Assembly: GCF_000429905.1 (NCBI RefSeq)
Contig: NZ_AUCT01000001.1
Span: 290,166-354,165, forward strand
DNA length: 64,000 nt
Origin: Desulfatibacillum aliphaticivorans DSM 15576
Lineage (GTDB): Bacteria; Desulfobacterota; Desulfobacteria; Desulfobacterales; Desulfatibacillaceae
Direction: 5' to 3'
Shown here: positions 26,307-35,374 of the stretch, piece by piece
Numbering within the stretch: position 1 is the stretch's first letter
Layout of the letters: every line of letters starts with the position of its first letter
Notes under the pieces: generated by a model
The model's database searches: none
What the model saw: the letters and a program-made list of their open reading frames with translations, nothing else
Told to the model about the DNA's origin: nothing
Program-made: the position numbers and the translations under genes

Positions 26307-26830
26307 GGCGCGTTTCTTTCCTGAAAATGAAGTAAATAGTGGGCAAAAGTAGCATGATAGGGCGTCCGGCTCAAGGAATCATTTGAAGGCGCCGTTGCTG
26401 GGTTTCCGCCCTTGGCCAATAGAAGGCGATAGACCATGGATTACCCACAGGGATTATAGGGAGTGACGGATGGGAAAGCCGTCTGGGTGGGAATTTAGGG
26501 ATGGGTCCTACCCTGCCTGGATTGCCCCCCTAAAAAAAACCGGAATTCAATTCACGTCATCCGCCCGCCGACCGTTCCCAACTCCAAACATCCTTTTGGG
26601 TCGCACCTTTTGTTGCTAAAGCAACCCAGGCATAAAACTGCCATGCCTGGGCCACCCGAAAAATGAGCGTCCACGGGGAGGCGCAACGATATTCCTTCGT
26701 TGGGCGGCGCGGGTTTATTTTAATGCTTAGGCGCAGGGTTTGCCCTGTCTGGGTCGCCCCATGGAATTTATGCTTAAAAATTTTACTTCCGTGCTTTCCG
26801 TGTTTTCCGTGGTTAAAACAACTTGCGCCA
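26307..26830. other. Repeat-rich intergenic spacer
   Basis: About 520 bp with no credible gene; ORFs crossing it read through palindromic repeats. It contains a CCCAGGCAT...ATGCCTGGG palindrome (26634-26652) followed by CCACCCG, a CCTTCGTTGGGCGGCGCGG word near 26695 and CTGTCTGGGTCGCCCC near 26746. All are related to words in the 12.9, 14.2 and 62.2 kb spacers. Confidence 0.6.
26634..26660. repeat. Palindromic CCAGGCA-type repeat, copy 2
   Basis: CCCAGGCAT and ATGCCTGGG pair exactly around a short loop, then GCCACCCG. The arrangement is the same as at 62191-62227 (GCCCAGGCAGC ... GCTGCCTGGGC, then CGCCC), with a looser version at 14243. Confidence 0.65.
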
Positions 26831-27169
26831 TTATGCTTTTTGGGCGCATTTGACGCAGACGTCGGACTCGGGCATGAGCATGATCCGGCCTATGGGGATT
26901 TCCTCGTCGCAGATGGCGCAGTAGCCGAAATCCGGGTCGCCGATGTTGTCCAGGGCGCGCAGGAGGCCGTTCATTCGGGCCTTGGCGTTGGCCAGGGCCT
27001 TTTCATTCACGCTCTTGGCGTTGATGGCCTCCATGCGGGAGATTCTGCCTATGGCGTTGTCCGGGGAAATGGGGCGGGTGGCCTCTTCCAGGGAGGCGAT
27101 ATCCTTTTTCAGGATTTTGATCTGCTCCTGAATTTTTACTTTGAGGTCCTGCTTTTGTTTTTCGTCCAT
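26831..27169 (-). CDS. DksA/TraR-type C4 zinc-finger protein
   Basis: 112 aa. A coiled-coil N-terminus (KQDLKVKIQEQIKILKKDIA) is followed by a C-terminal C4 zinc finger, CAICDEEIP ... DVCVKCAQ, with the GxCxxC...CxxC order of DksA/TraR proteins. These bind in the secondary channel of RNA polymerase; DksA itself acts with ppGpp. The acidic DD tip of true DksA is not evident in the coiled-coil (SPDNAIGRISRME replaces it), so this is a paralogue whose activity may differ. AAGGAATT precedes the start, just inside the terminator of the acyl-CoA ligase gene. Confidence 0.85.
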   Translation of the reverse strand: MDEKQKQDLKVKIQEQIKILKKDIASLEEATRPISPDNAIGRISRMEAINAKSVNEKALANAKARMNGLLRALDNIGDPDFGYCAICDEEIPIGRIMLMPESDVCVKCAQKA

Positions 27170-27176
27170 AATTCCT

Positions 27177-27220
27177 TAAAAGCCGGCCCGGCGCTGCAAT
27201 TCAACGCCGGGCCGGAGTAT
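27177..27220 (-). terminator. Terminator between acyl-CoA ligase and DksA-like gene
   Basis: An 11-bp perfect stem (CCGGCCCGGCG at 27183-27193, CGCCGGGCCGG at 27205-27215) with an 11-nt loop is followed on the minus strand by GCTTTTAAGG. It sits 20 bp after the ligase stop. The ribosome site of the DksA-like gene immediately follows the stem, so the hairpin could also affect its translation. Confidence 0.75.
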
Positions 27221-27234
27221 TGCTTTGATTGACA

Positions 27235-28893
27235 CTATTGGCGAAGATCCTTGCGGAGGATCTTACCCACGTTGGTCTTGGGCAATTCGTCCCGGAACTC
27301 ATAGAACTTGGGAACCTTGTAGCCCGTGAAATTTTCCTTGCAGAAGGCCTTTAACTCCTCTTCAGTGAGGGAGGGATCCTTTGCAACCACAAAGAGCTTG
27401 ACCAATTCCCCGCTCTTGGCGTCGGGCACGCCCACGGCCGCGCATTCCAAAACCTTGGGATGGCCGGCCACCACGTCTTCGATTTCGTTGGGATAGACGT
27501 TGAAGCCGGAAACCAGGATCATGTCCTTTTTCCGGTCCACCAGTTTGATGAAGCCTTCCTCGGTCATGAAGCCCATGTCGCCGGTCTTGAAAAAGCCGTC
27601 GCTCCAGAAGGCCTTTTCGGTTTCTTCGGGCCTTTTGTAGTATCCGCGGAACACCTGGGGGCCTTTGATGCAGATTTCCCCCACCTCGTTCAAGGGCAGG
27701 TCATTGCCGTCGTCGTCCCGGATGGCGAACAGGGTGGAGGATATGGGCAGGCCGATGTAGCCGTTATAGGCCTTCAGGTCCATGCGGTTGATGGAAGCGG
27801 CCGGCGAGGTTTCGGTGAGACCGTAGGCTTCGACCAGGGGCTTGCCGGTGATTTCCTTCCATTTGAGGGCCACGGGCTCCTGGACCGCCATGCCGCCGCC
27901 CAGGGCCAGCTTAAAGCTGGAGAAGTCCACCTTGGCGAATTCGGGATCGTTGATCAAGGCGTTAAACAGCGTGTTGACGCCGGTCATGGAGGTGAACTTC
28001 CATTTGTTCAGTTCCTTGACAAAGCCCGGGATGTCCCTGGGATTGGTGATGAGCACGTTCAAGGCGCCAATGGACGAAAAGGTCAGGCAGTTGGCGGTCA
28101 GGGAAAAGATGTGGTAGAGCGGCAGGGGCGTAATCATGATTTCCTTGCCGTCCTCGATTTTTCCGCTGATCCACGCCCGGGCCTGGAGCACGTTGGCCAC
28201 GATGTTCCTGTGCGTCAACTCAGCGCCCTTGGAAACGCCCGTAGTGCCGCCGGTGTATTGCAGGAAGGCCAGGTCGTCCAAAGTAATCTTCGCCGGCTTG
28301 TAGGTCGCAGAATTTCCCTTGGCCAAAGCCGCCTTGAACTTCATGGCGTTGGGCAGGCTGAACGGCGGCACCATCTTCTTCACGCGTTTGATGACCGTGT
28401 TGACCAGCAGGCTCTTGGGGAATCCCAGCATGTCGCCGATTTCCGTGATCATGACGTGCTTGACGGGCGTATTGCCGAGCACCTGCTGCAGGACGCTGGC
28501 CGAGTTGGCGAAAATCAGGATGGCTTCGGCGCCCGAGTCGTTCAACTGATGCTCCAACTCCCTGGCCGTGTACAGGGGGTTGACGTTGACCGCCACCATG
28601 CCGGCGCGAAGAATTCCAAACAGGGCAATGGGATACTGCAGGACATTGGGCATCATCAGGGCCACCCTGGCGCCCTGCTTCAGCCCCAGGTCGTTCTGGA
28701 GAAAACTGGCGAACTTTTTGCTCAACTCGTTTAATTCATCATAGGTAATGCTCTTGCCCATTTGGTGAAAAGCGGGTTTGGGACCGAATTTGGCGTAAGC
28801 CTGGTCCATAATATCAGGAATGGAGCTGTACTCGCTCAGATCGATTTCTTCCGGGACTCCGTCCTGATAGTTTTTCAGCCAGATTTTTTCCAT
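27235..28893 (-). CDS. Long-chain fatty-acid-CoA ligase (AMP-forming)
   Basis: 552 aa. An ANL-superfamily enzyme that activates carboxylic acids through acyl-AMP. The P-loop motif is LQYTGGTTGVSKGAELTHRN (~210-229). The A5 motif is VEAYGLTETSP, the A7/A8 motifs GFFKTGDMGFM and LVDRKKDMILVSGFNVYPNEIE, and the A10 lysine is in PKTNVGKILRKDLRQ at the C-terminus. The closest resemblance is to FadD-type ligases, but chain length cannot be read from sequence. AGGGGGAG precedes the ATG. A role in fatty-acid or hydrocarbon oxidation would fit a sulfate reducer. Confidence 0.94.
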   Translation of the reverse strand: MEKIWLKNYQDGVPEEIDLSEYSSIPDIMDQAYAKFGPKPAFHQMGKSITYDELNELSKKFASFLQNDLGLKQGARVALMMPNVLQYPIALFGILRAGMVAVNVNPLYTARELEHQLNDSGAEAILIFANSASVLQQVLGNTPVKHVMITEIGDMLGFPKSLLVNTVIKRVKKMVPPFSLPNAMKFKAALAKGNSATYKPAKITLDDLAFLQYTGGTTGVSKGAELTHRNIVANVLQARAWISGKIEDGKEIMITPLPLYHIFSLTANCLTFSSIGALNVLITNPRDIPGFVKELNKWKFTSMTGVNTLFNALINDPEFAKVDFSSFKLALGGGMAVQEPVALKWKEITGKPLVEAYGLTETSPAASINRMDLKAYNGYIGLPISSTLFAIRDDDGNDLPLNEVGEICIKGPQVFRGYYKRPEETEKAFWSDGFFKTGDMGFMTEEGFIKLVDRKKDMILVSGFNVYPNEIEDVVAGHPKVLECAAVGVPDAKSGELVKLFVVAKDPSLTEEELKAFCKENFTGYKVPKFYEFRDELPKTNVGKILRKDLRQ

Positions 28894-29148
28894 GGTTGTT
28901 CTCCCCCTAAAAACAAATTGTGAATGGTTGGTCGTGCGGCAAAGCCGCGGATTGGATTAAAGCAGAATAATTCAAGCGATTATTCTATCATAAGCAAAAT
29001 GAATAGGGAATATTTTTCGAACGGGATTCTTTGAAAATCCCCGAGCAGCCCCTTCCCCCCTTGGGCCATACCGGTTTTATGATTGCACACTCAGCTGATA
29101 GTTTTTTTTGGCCATAGGCGCCGGATCAAAACCGGCCGCCTTAGGTTG

Positions 29149-29952
29149 TTAAGGCCAAAAAATCTTTTCATCCACTACGACAAGCGTGGGCCTGGAGTAG
29201 TACAAACGGGCCTTGTACACGTCATGTCCGGGAGTTAATGTCATTGTTTGGGTGAATTGCTGATGGGGCTCCAATTTCACCATGAACCCTCCCGCCGGGG
29301 CGAAATCCACAGAGCCGTCCGCCTGGCTCGTCCCTTTGAGCACCTGCACCCCAAAACCGGCGTGGTCGTCAATTTTATAGTTGGAATGGTTTTCCATGTC
29401 TATGCGGACGCCGCCTTCTGCCACGCTGATGTTTTTAATCTTCACATCAGGCGCCGGCATGTCAGGAAGCGTGGATGTTCTTGAGGCCCATTCCTTGTCC
29501 TTCCCTTTTACAGCCGCCTTTATGCCAATCGCATATCCGGTCCTGACAACCCGGCCGCCAATAGTCTTTTCTTCACCGGGGGCCAACAGGCCTATTTCCT
29601 TGCCGGCTTCCGCCGTATCCCACCGGAACTTGACGGGCTTTGAGGGGTCATACATTTTTAAATAAATGCCCAGCCTGGCAGAACCTTCATAAGGCGTGGA
29701 CGACTGATTTTTTATTTTAACCTGATATTCCAGGGCGGACACCTCCTGGGTGTGTCTGCTTTGCATACCGATGATCGCCAGGCCCGGATCGGCTTCCGGG
29801 ATTTGTTTTAGGATATTTTTATTTATTGCGGGTCCGGGCTGTTTGACCGCGGGGGCGCCCTTCAGATTGACCGGCGGCCCTGCCGCGGCAATAGAGGTCA
29901 GGGCGAAAACCGCGAGCAAAGCATACAGCAGCACTCCTTTGCATGACTTCAT
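29149..29952 (-). CDS. Exported protein of unknown function, paralogue 1
   Basis: 267 aa from the ATG at 29952, chosen for the AGGAGG site; a longer frame begins at 30048. Signal peptide MKSCKGVLLYALLAVFALTS, cleaved near AAAGP. The mature part shares long stretches with the product of the next gene upstream: PAINKNI, EYQVKIKN, LAPGEEK, DMPAPDVKIKNI, QADGSVDFAPAGG and DVYKARLYYSR. It looks like two Ig-like or CARDB-like beta domains. The family is not recognised. It is probably secreted or periplasmic. Confidence 0.8.
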   Translation of the reverse strand: MKSCKGVLLYALLAVFALTSIAAAGPPVNLKGAPAVKQPGPAINKNILKQIPEADPGLAIIGMQSRHTQEVSALEYQVKIKNQSSTPYEGSARLGIYLKMYDPSKPVKFRWDTAEAGKEIGLLAPGEEKTIGGRVVRTGYAIGIKAAVKGKDKEWASRTSTLPDMPAPDVKIKNISVAEGGVRIDMENHSNYKIDDHAGFGVQVLKGTSQADGSVDFAPAGGFMVKLEPHQQFTQTMTLTPGHDVYKARLYYSRPTLVVVDEKIFWP

Positions 29953-30181
29953 ACAAAAGCCTCCTGAAATGGAACAATCGATCCGGTGGGAATGCGGTCT
30001 ATCCGCATGATGGACGGTATTCTTACATTGCTTTAACTTTACTTTCAAGTTTTTTAGAACGTATAACTTAAATTGAAGCTAAATAGTCAAAAAAAATAAT
30101 GGTTTTGACCGTAAAAAAATGAATATTTTTTTGGGGAGGTCCGCAAAACGCAAAAAAATACCGAACGGCTTTTAATTTTCA

Positions 30182-30206
30182 GGCGGCCGGGACAGCCCCG
30201 GCCGCC
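30182..30206. terminator. Bidirectional-looking hairpin after paralogue 2
   Basis: A 10-bp GC stem (GGCGGCCGGG / CCCGGCCGCC) with a very short loop lies a few bases after the stop at 30215. On the plus strand it is followed by TTTTGC, on the minus strand by TGAAAATT. The T-tract is weak for the minus-strand gene, so termination efficiency is uncertain. Confidence 0.5.
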
Positions 30207-30214
30207 TTTTGCGG

Positions 30215-31012
30215 CTAAAGATTGATGAGCTTGGAATCAGCCGTTATATTGGTCTTTCCTCTGGATAAAAACAAGGTCACTTTGTACAGGTCAAAGCCGT
30301 CCCTGATTGTTGTGCTTTGCGTGGACTCTCCATGAGGCGCCAACGCCATACTCCTGCCCCCGGCGGGCGAGAATGCCACGGATCCGTCCGCTTGCTTGAC
30401 GCCCCCGTAGAACTGTATAAGAAGCCCCCCATTGGGATCAATCTGATAACCGGACTTGTTCTTGATTGTAGCGTAGACCTTGCCGTCGCGGATTTCCAGG
30501 TTCGTGATCTCCACCTCGGGTGCAGGCATTTCGGCCATTTTAACGGTCCTGGATTGCCAGACTTTGTCCTTGGTTTTAATGGACGCCCTGAGGGAAACGG
30601 CGGAGCCCTTCCGGGACATCTGGCCGCGAAAACTTTTTTCCTCTCCAGGCGCCAAAGGCCCTATCTCTTTGGCGGGAGTCCCTTCCTCCCAAAAAATATT
30701 TTCGCCGGGAGGAATGATGCTTTTCACGTCCAGGGCCAGTTGGGCCATGCCTTTGTATGGTTCGGAGGCGTCGTTTTTGATTTTAACCTCATACTCCACC
30801 ATGGAGAGAGTCTGCATGTTTCTTGTTTGAATTCCGAGTATGGAAATTTTCGGATCAACCAAAGGGGCTTGTTTGGCGATATTTTTATTAATGGCAGGCT
30901 GAACTTTAGCGGGAGCCGTCTGCATTTTAATCGGCTGCCCTGCAAAAGCAAACTGCCCCAGGAGAAAAACCGTCAACAACGCGAGCACGGACGCACTTCT
31001 GCGAAATTTCAT
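30215..31012 (-). CDS. Exported protein of unknown function, paralogue 2
   Basis: 265 aa from the ATG at 31012 (MKFRRSASVLALLTVFLLGQ), which has AAGGAGG nine bases upstream; earlier in-frame ATGs are too close to or ahead of that site. Signal peptide cleaved near FAFAGQ. Homologous over its length to the product of 29149-29952, with shared landmarks PAINKNI, EYEVKIKN, LAPGEEK, EMPAPEVEI, QADGSVAFSPAGG and DLYKVTLFLSRG. This is a tandem duplication with marked divergence; each copy kept its own ribosome site and spacer (~260 bp). Function is unknown. Confidence 0.8.
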   Translation of the reverse strand: MKFRRSASVLALLTVFLLGQFAFAGQPIKMQTAPAKVQPAINKNIAKQAPLVDPKISILGIQTRNMQTLSMVEYEVKIKNDASEPYKGMAQLALDVKSIIPPGENIFWEEGTPAKEIGPLAPGEEKSFRGQMSRKGSAVSLRASIKTKDKVWQSRTVKMAEMPAPEVEITNLEIRDGKVYATIKNKSGYQIDPNGGLLIQFYGGVKQADGSVAFSPAGGRSMALAPHGESTQSTTIRDGFDLYKVTLFLSRGKTNITADSKLINL

Positions 31013-31235
31013 ATCGAACATCCTCCTTGTAGAAAACTGAGATCCGGTGGGAACGCGGTTGGTCCGCATCATGCTTCTATTGTATGCATGCTATGACTTA
31101 GCTATCAAGGATTTTAAGAATTTAAATCAAAAAGGCAGAAAAAAGTCAAATGTACTAGTCAATTTGACAGCCAAAAGGTGAGTGAAATAGCCCTCACTGC
31201 ATCAAATTGGCGACAAAGGGGCCTGGATTTATAAA

Positions 31236-33854
31236 TCATTGGTCCAGGACGCTCCGGATGATTCCAGCAATTTGGGCCATGACCACGGGTTTTGTCACAT
31301 AGGCTTTTATGCCAATGTTCCTGGCCTGCTCCCTGGAAAGCCTTTCTGAAAATCCCGTGCACAGAATGATGGGCATTTCGGGGCGTATGGACAGGATTCT
31401 GTTGGCCAGACTGTCCCCCGTGACATAAGGCATGGTCATATCCGTCATGATCAAGTCAAAGGCCTGGGGATCGGCTTCGAAAATTTCAAGGGCCTGGGGG
31501 CTGTTGTCAACGGCCGTGACCTTGTACCCGAGGTGCTCCACCATCTGGCGGGTCATGGCAAGGACCGCCTCTTCGTCGTCCACCAGGAGTATGCGCTCCG
31601 AGCCTTGGGGCAGCGTTTCCTTGGAATGGGTTTTGGAGGAGGCAGCCATGAGGGGCAGATAAATATAAAAGGAAGCGCCCATTCCGGGTTCTGAGTAGGC
31701 CTTGATTTCCCCTCCGTATTTGGAAATGAGGGCAAAAGCCTCGGAAAGCCCCATGCCGGAGCCCTCGCCCACGGGCTTGGTCGTGTAGTAGGGCTCAAAG
31801 ACACGCTGGATCACCTCGCTTTCCATGCCCGGCCCATTGTCGCTTATGCTCAATTTGACATATTTGCCGGGCTTGATCTTCCTGGAATGATCCAAATCGA
31901 ATTCCGTGATGTCCTGCTCCTCCAAAGAGATATCCACCACGCCGCCCAACTCCTTCATGGCGTATGCGGCGTTGGCGCAGATATTCATTAAGACCCGCTG
32001 CAGTTCCTTGGGGTCCGCGTAGACCAGCCCGCTTATTTTTTCCACCTCTTTCCGAATCTCAATGCTGGAAGGCAGGGAGGCCCTGACCAGGCCGTAGGTC
32101 TCCTCCAGGACGTCCTCGATATCAATCATCGCCGGGTCTTCGTCCCCATGATCGCTGAACGAAAGAATCTGCCGGACCATCTTTTTTGCTTTTTCAGAGG
32201 CGACCAGCACCTGCTGCAAGTTTTTATAGGCTTGGCTGTCCTCGGGAACATCCAACATGGCCAATTCAGTGTTCCCCATGATGGGAGCAAGAACATTATT
32301 AAAATTATGGGCTATTCCGCCGGTCAACGCGCCAAGGGCCTCCATCCTCTGCGCCATTTGCAGCTTAGCTTCCAGGCGATTTTTCTCATCTTCCACTTTT
32401 TTTCGCTCGGAAATATCCCTGAACACGCAATGAAGCAGAACCAGTTTTCCATTCTCCATAATGGGCTTTGCTGTGGACTCCACGTGAAAGCCAGCTCCGT
32501 CCTTCGCCCTCATGACATACTCCATGGATCGGCTTTTTCCGGACTTCGCTATATTGTCCACCAGTTCAATCAAACGCTCCCGGTCGCTGTTTTCGGGCAT
32601 AAACCCGAAAACATGCCTTCCCTCAACCTCTTCCACAGTGTGCCCGCTGAATTCCGTAATGGCGGGGCTGCAATATTGAATGTATCCATCTGGCGTGATG
32701 GTCGCCACCACATCCTTGAGGTTTTCCGCCAGCAGCTTGTATTTTTGAAAATTCTCCTTAAACTTCTCCGCAAGATTCTGTTTGGCCGCCAACTCCTCTT
32801 CCAACTCTTTGGACTGGCTGAGCACCGTTTCCAGCAAACGGTCGAACTCATTCTCCAGGGTTCCAATTTCGTCCTTCCTGCCCTCAAAAACCTTGCCAGG
32901 CAACTCCCTGGTTTTTCTGGCGACAAGCATCCGGCCCGTCAGCCGGACGACGGGCCTGACAATGGCCGCCTCAAGCAGCCGGATCAATAGAGCCAGAAAA
33001 AGAATTCCAGCCGCCGCCTTGACGCCGCGAGCGGTCCGAATGGATGCGAGCCCCTGCTGCAGGATGTCCCGGGGCAAATCTGCGCTTAATTCCAGGCAGG
33101 GGTTTCCGGTGATGTCCTTCAGGATCATGGAGGCTTGAAGGGTGTTTTCGTCCAAAGGCTTTAGGAGTAGGTTCCCCTCGCCGCCGGAATCCGCCTCTGC
33201 ATATCCCGGATCTATCAGTTTAATGTCGAAGGGAACCTGCGTCTGATCCCGGAGTTTGTCCTTCATTGCCTCCGTAATAAGGCGCGCCATGACCATGGTT
33301 CCCATCACCGGCCCCTTGTTTTCCGTGTTCAAAATGGGAAGGGAGGCGACCAGCATGGAACCGTACTCCGTCCTGATAATTCCGGACTTCGAAATATCTT
33401 TCTGGTAGACGAAGGATGATGCATCCAGAAAAAGAGGATGGCCTCTTAATAGTTTGCCTGCGGAGAGCAGACGGATTTGCAAGGGAGCCCCTGTTTCTAT
33501 GTCTACGGCTTTGCCCCAAAAAAGGTCGCCATTCTCGTCAAAAAAATAGATGGCGTTCAGGCTGGCGTCAACAAAGGTTTCCAAGGCCAGATTGGACTCT
33601 TCATAATCAGGACCGCCTCCCTTGATAAAGTCGCAGGTATCGTCCCAGGACGCCCAATCGTGAGTCAGGGCCTTTAGGTGCTCTGTTTCTGTATCCAGGG
33701 TTCTAACGCAACGGAGGAGATCCTTCTTCGCCTCCCGCCTCTCCAGGGCGGCGAAGCGTGGAGAGATGATATAATGTTGAATCAATCCCTGGGTTACGCC
33801 GAATAGGAGGGCGCTGGCCAAGAGAATAGTCAATAACTTGGATCTCAACTTCAT
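31236..33854 (-). CDS. CHASE4-PAS hybrid sensor histidine kinase
   Basis: 872 aa. TM1 at ~8-28; extracellular CHASE4 domain ~40-260 (typical LTHDWASWDDTCDFI); TM2 ~277-297; HAMP-like linker; PAS ~385-495 with the PAC-like FRDISERKK; HisKA with LTGGIAHNFNNVLAPIMG (phospho-His in IAHNFNN); HATPase with SISDNGPGMESE and GEGSGMGLSEAFALISKYGG; C-terminal receiver ~750-870 with LLVDDEEAVL, LIMTDMTMPYVTGD and AYVTKPV. The signal is extracellular and unknown. The hybrid layout implies phosphotransfer to the attached receiver and then possibly to an Hpt protein. No partner lies beside it. Confidence 0.94.
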   Translation of the reverse strand: MKLRSKLLTILLASALLFGVTQGLIQHYIISPRFAALERREAKKDLLRCVRTLDTETEHLKALTHDWASWDDTCDFIKGGGPDYEESNLALETFVDASLNAIYFFDENGDLFWGKAVDIETGAPLQIRLLSAGKLLRGHPLFLDASSFVYQKDISKSGIIRTEYGSMLVASLPILNTENKGPVMGTMVMARLITEAMKDKLRDQTQVPFDIKLIDPGYAEADSGGEGNLLLKPLDENTLQASMILKDITGNPCLELSADLPRDILQQGLASIRTARGVKAAAGILFLALLIRLLEAAIVRPVVRLTGRMLVARKTRELPGKVFEGRKDEIGTLENEFDRLLETVLSQSKELEEELAAKQNLAEKFKENFQKYKLLAENLKDVVATITPDGYIQYCSPAITEFSGHTVEEVEGRHVFGFMPENSDRERLIELVDNIAKSGKSRSMEYVMRAKDGAGFHVESTAKPIMENGKLVLLHCVFRDISERKKVEDEKNRLEAKLQMAQRMEALGALTGGIAHNFNNVLAPIMGNTELAMLDVPEDSQAYKNLQQVLVASEKAKKMVRQILSFSDHGDEDPAMIDIEDVLEETYGLVRASLPSSIEIRKEVEKISGLVYADPKELQRVLMNICANAAYAMKELGGVVDISLEEQDITEFDLDHSRKIKPGKYVKLSISDNGPGMESEVIQRVFEPYYTTKPVGEGSGMGLSEAFALISKYGGEIKAYSEPGMGASFYIYLPLMAASSKTHSKETLPQGSERILLVDDEEAVLAMTRQMVEHLGYKVTAVDNSPQALEIFEADPQAFDLIMTDMTMPYVTGDSLANRILSIRPEMPIILCTGFSERLSREQARNIGIKAYVTKPVVMAQIAGIIRSVLDQ

Positions 33855-34194
33855 GGAATCACCCTTTGCTGCGCTTCAGGCCGCACATAAAAAAAGCTGC
33901 ATGTTCCGGAAACAGCGGATCATTGCGCCCGCCCGTTCATTTTCTTCAGGCAAATAAGTTACTGAAAGACCGCCTGCATGCAGCTTAGCATAACAGAGAC
34001 ATTCACGGCAAAACTCATGCCGCCTTTATTTAACGGAGCAATATTTCCCGCGCCGCCCTGTAAAAAAATGTTTCTCTCCGCTTGGGAAACAATCAAGTTT
34101 CCATCCCCTTGTTCCGATACCCAAAAATGCCGCGGGGCCGTTTTTTACAGACCCTGAATAATCTGATTACAACCTACAAGGGGATGCTCCTTTG
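33855..34194. other. Divergent spacer between hybrid kinase and cheR
   Basis: 340 bp carrying the promoters of both divergent genes. A perfect 10-bp inverted repeat, AAGCTGCATG at 33894-33903 and CATGCAGCTT at 33977-33986, encloses ~73 bp. This could be an operator pair or the ends of a tiny element. Nothing else was recognised. Confidence 0.45.
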
Positions 34195-34971
34195 ATGCAC
34201 GACACCACTATATCAACCAAGGATTTCCAAATGCTGGCCGGAATTGTCTATCAGGAGACCGGCATCAGTCTTTCGGACAACAAAGTAGACCTTGTCAAAG
34301 CCAGAATCGCAAAAAGGATGCGCACCACCCGCATCCCCAGTCTGAAGGAATACATCAACGTCATTGAAAACGATGCTTCCGAATTCTGCTGCTTTATCGA
34401 TGCAATGACCACCAACCACACGTATTTTTTTCGGGAAAACAAGCATATAGAGTATATGGTGGAAAACCTGCCGCAAGGCCCGATGCACAGAATCTGGAGC
34501 GCGGCGTGCTCCAGCGGCGAAGAGCCTTATTCCATGGCCATTCAACTGGCGGAGGCCGGCCGCAAATTTGAAATCCATGCCTCGGACATATCGGACACCA
34601 TGCTGGAGACCGCCTCCAAGGGCATTTATCCCAAAGACAGGACCCGTTCCGTTCCCGTACCGCTGGTCAGGCGCTATTTTCAGCAAGGCCAGAATAAATG
34701 GGACGGATATTTTAAGGTTAAAAAGGAGCTTCGGGAAAAAATCTCCTTTTTCAAATACAATCTCATTTCCGACCCGCCCCGGGATGAATACGACGTGATC
34801 TTCTGCAGGAACGTCATGATTTATTTTGACCACGAAACAAGACAGCACGTAGTCAATAAATTATATCAGTCCCTGCGGCCCGGCGGCATGTTCGCCATCG
34901 GCCAGTCCGAAAGTCTGGTTGGCGTGGAGCATCCATTCAAGTATTTACGACCCAGCATTTATTGTAAATAA
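34195..34971 (+). CDS. cheR: CheR chemoreceptor methyltransferase
   Basis: 258 aa. The start is the ATG at 34195 after AAGGGGATGCTCCTTTG. The N-terminal helical CheR domain (~1-75) is followed by the SAM-binding methyltransferase: NHTYFFRENKHIEYM, RIWSAACSSGEEPYSMAIQL (motif I), EIHASDISDTML, YDVIFCRNVMIYFD and LRPGGMFAIGQSESL. It methylates glutamates of chemoreceptors with S-adenosylmethionine. It is an orphan here: no cheB or cheA is adjacent, and the chemoreceptor at 5.7-7.2 kb is far away. Single cheR genes can also serve PAS-kinase pathways. Confidence 0.95.
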   Translation: MHDTTISTKDFQMLAGIVYQETGISLSDNKVDLVKARIAKRMRTTRIPSLKEYINVIENDASEFCCFIDAMTTNHTYFFRENKHIEYMVENLPQGPMHRIWSAACSSGEEPYSMAIQLAEAGRKFEIHASDISDTMLETASKGIYPKDRTRSVPVPLVRRYFQQGQNKWDGYFKVKKELREKISFFKYNLISDPPRDEYDVIFCRNVMIYFDHETRQHVVNKLYQSLRPGGMFAIGQSESLVGVEHPFKYLRPSIYCK

Positions 34972-35195
34972 TACCACTTTGAACCATTTTAAAAGCACTC
35001 TTATAGGAGATTTTTTGCTTACCGCACAGCCTGCCAAAATGCAGGGCGGCGAGCCCGCGAGTAAGCGTATGGCAATCAAGCAGGTGGAGCGGCATTGATC
35101 AGGCCGTATTCATAAACGAGAAAGCACCTGACGCAGCCCCCCCGACCACTTTGCGGGAATGAAGGGCGGCAAAATATATTTGGTGCGAAAACCCT

Positions 35196-35290
35196 TTGTT
35201 GGGTTTCGCGCATATGTTTTTGGCTTTGATCATTATGCCCGCAAGTATGGGGCAGTCTCTGTAGGAAAGGCTTTTCAAGCTCTACCCAAC
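35196..35290. repeat. 95-bp dispersed repeat with inverted ends, copy 2
   Basis: Homologue of 14321-14415: the same length, the same ends (TTGTTGGGTTTCGC ... CTACCCAAC) and the same interior word GGCTTTGATCATTAT. It occupies part of the 400-bp non-coding gap 34972-35374, the rest of which shows nothing recognisable. Confidence 0.7.
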
Positions 35291-35374
35291 CTGTCAGGAC
35301 GGCTGCGGCAGCCTCTATTCTCCTTTATCCCCGTGGAGGAAGGAGGCGGGATGATTCCAGATCACGGGTTTAGA

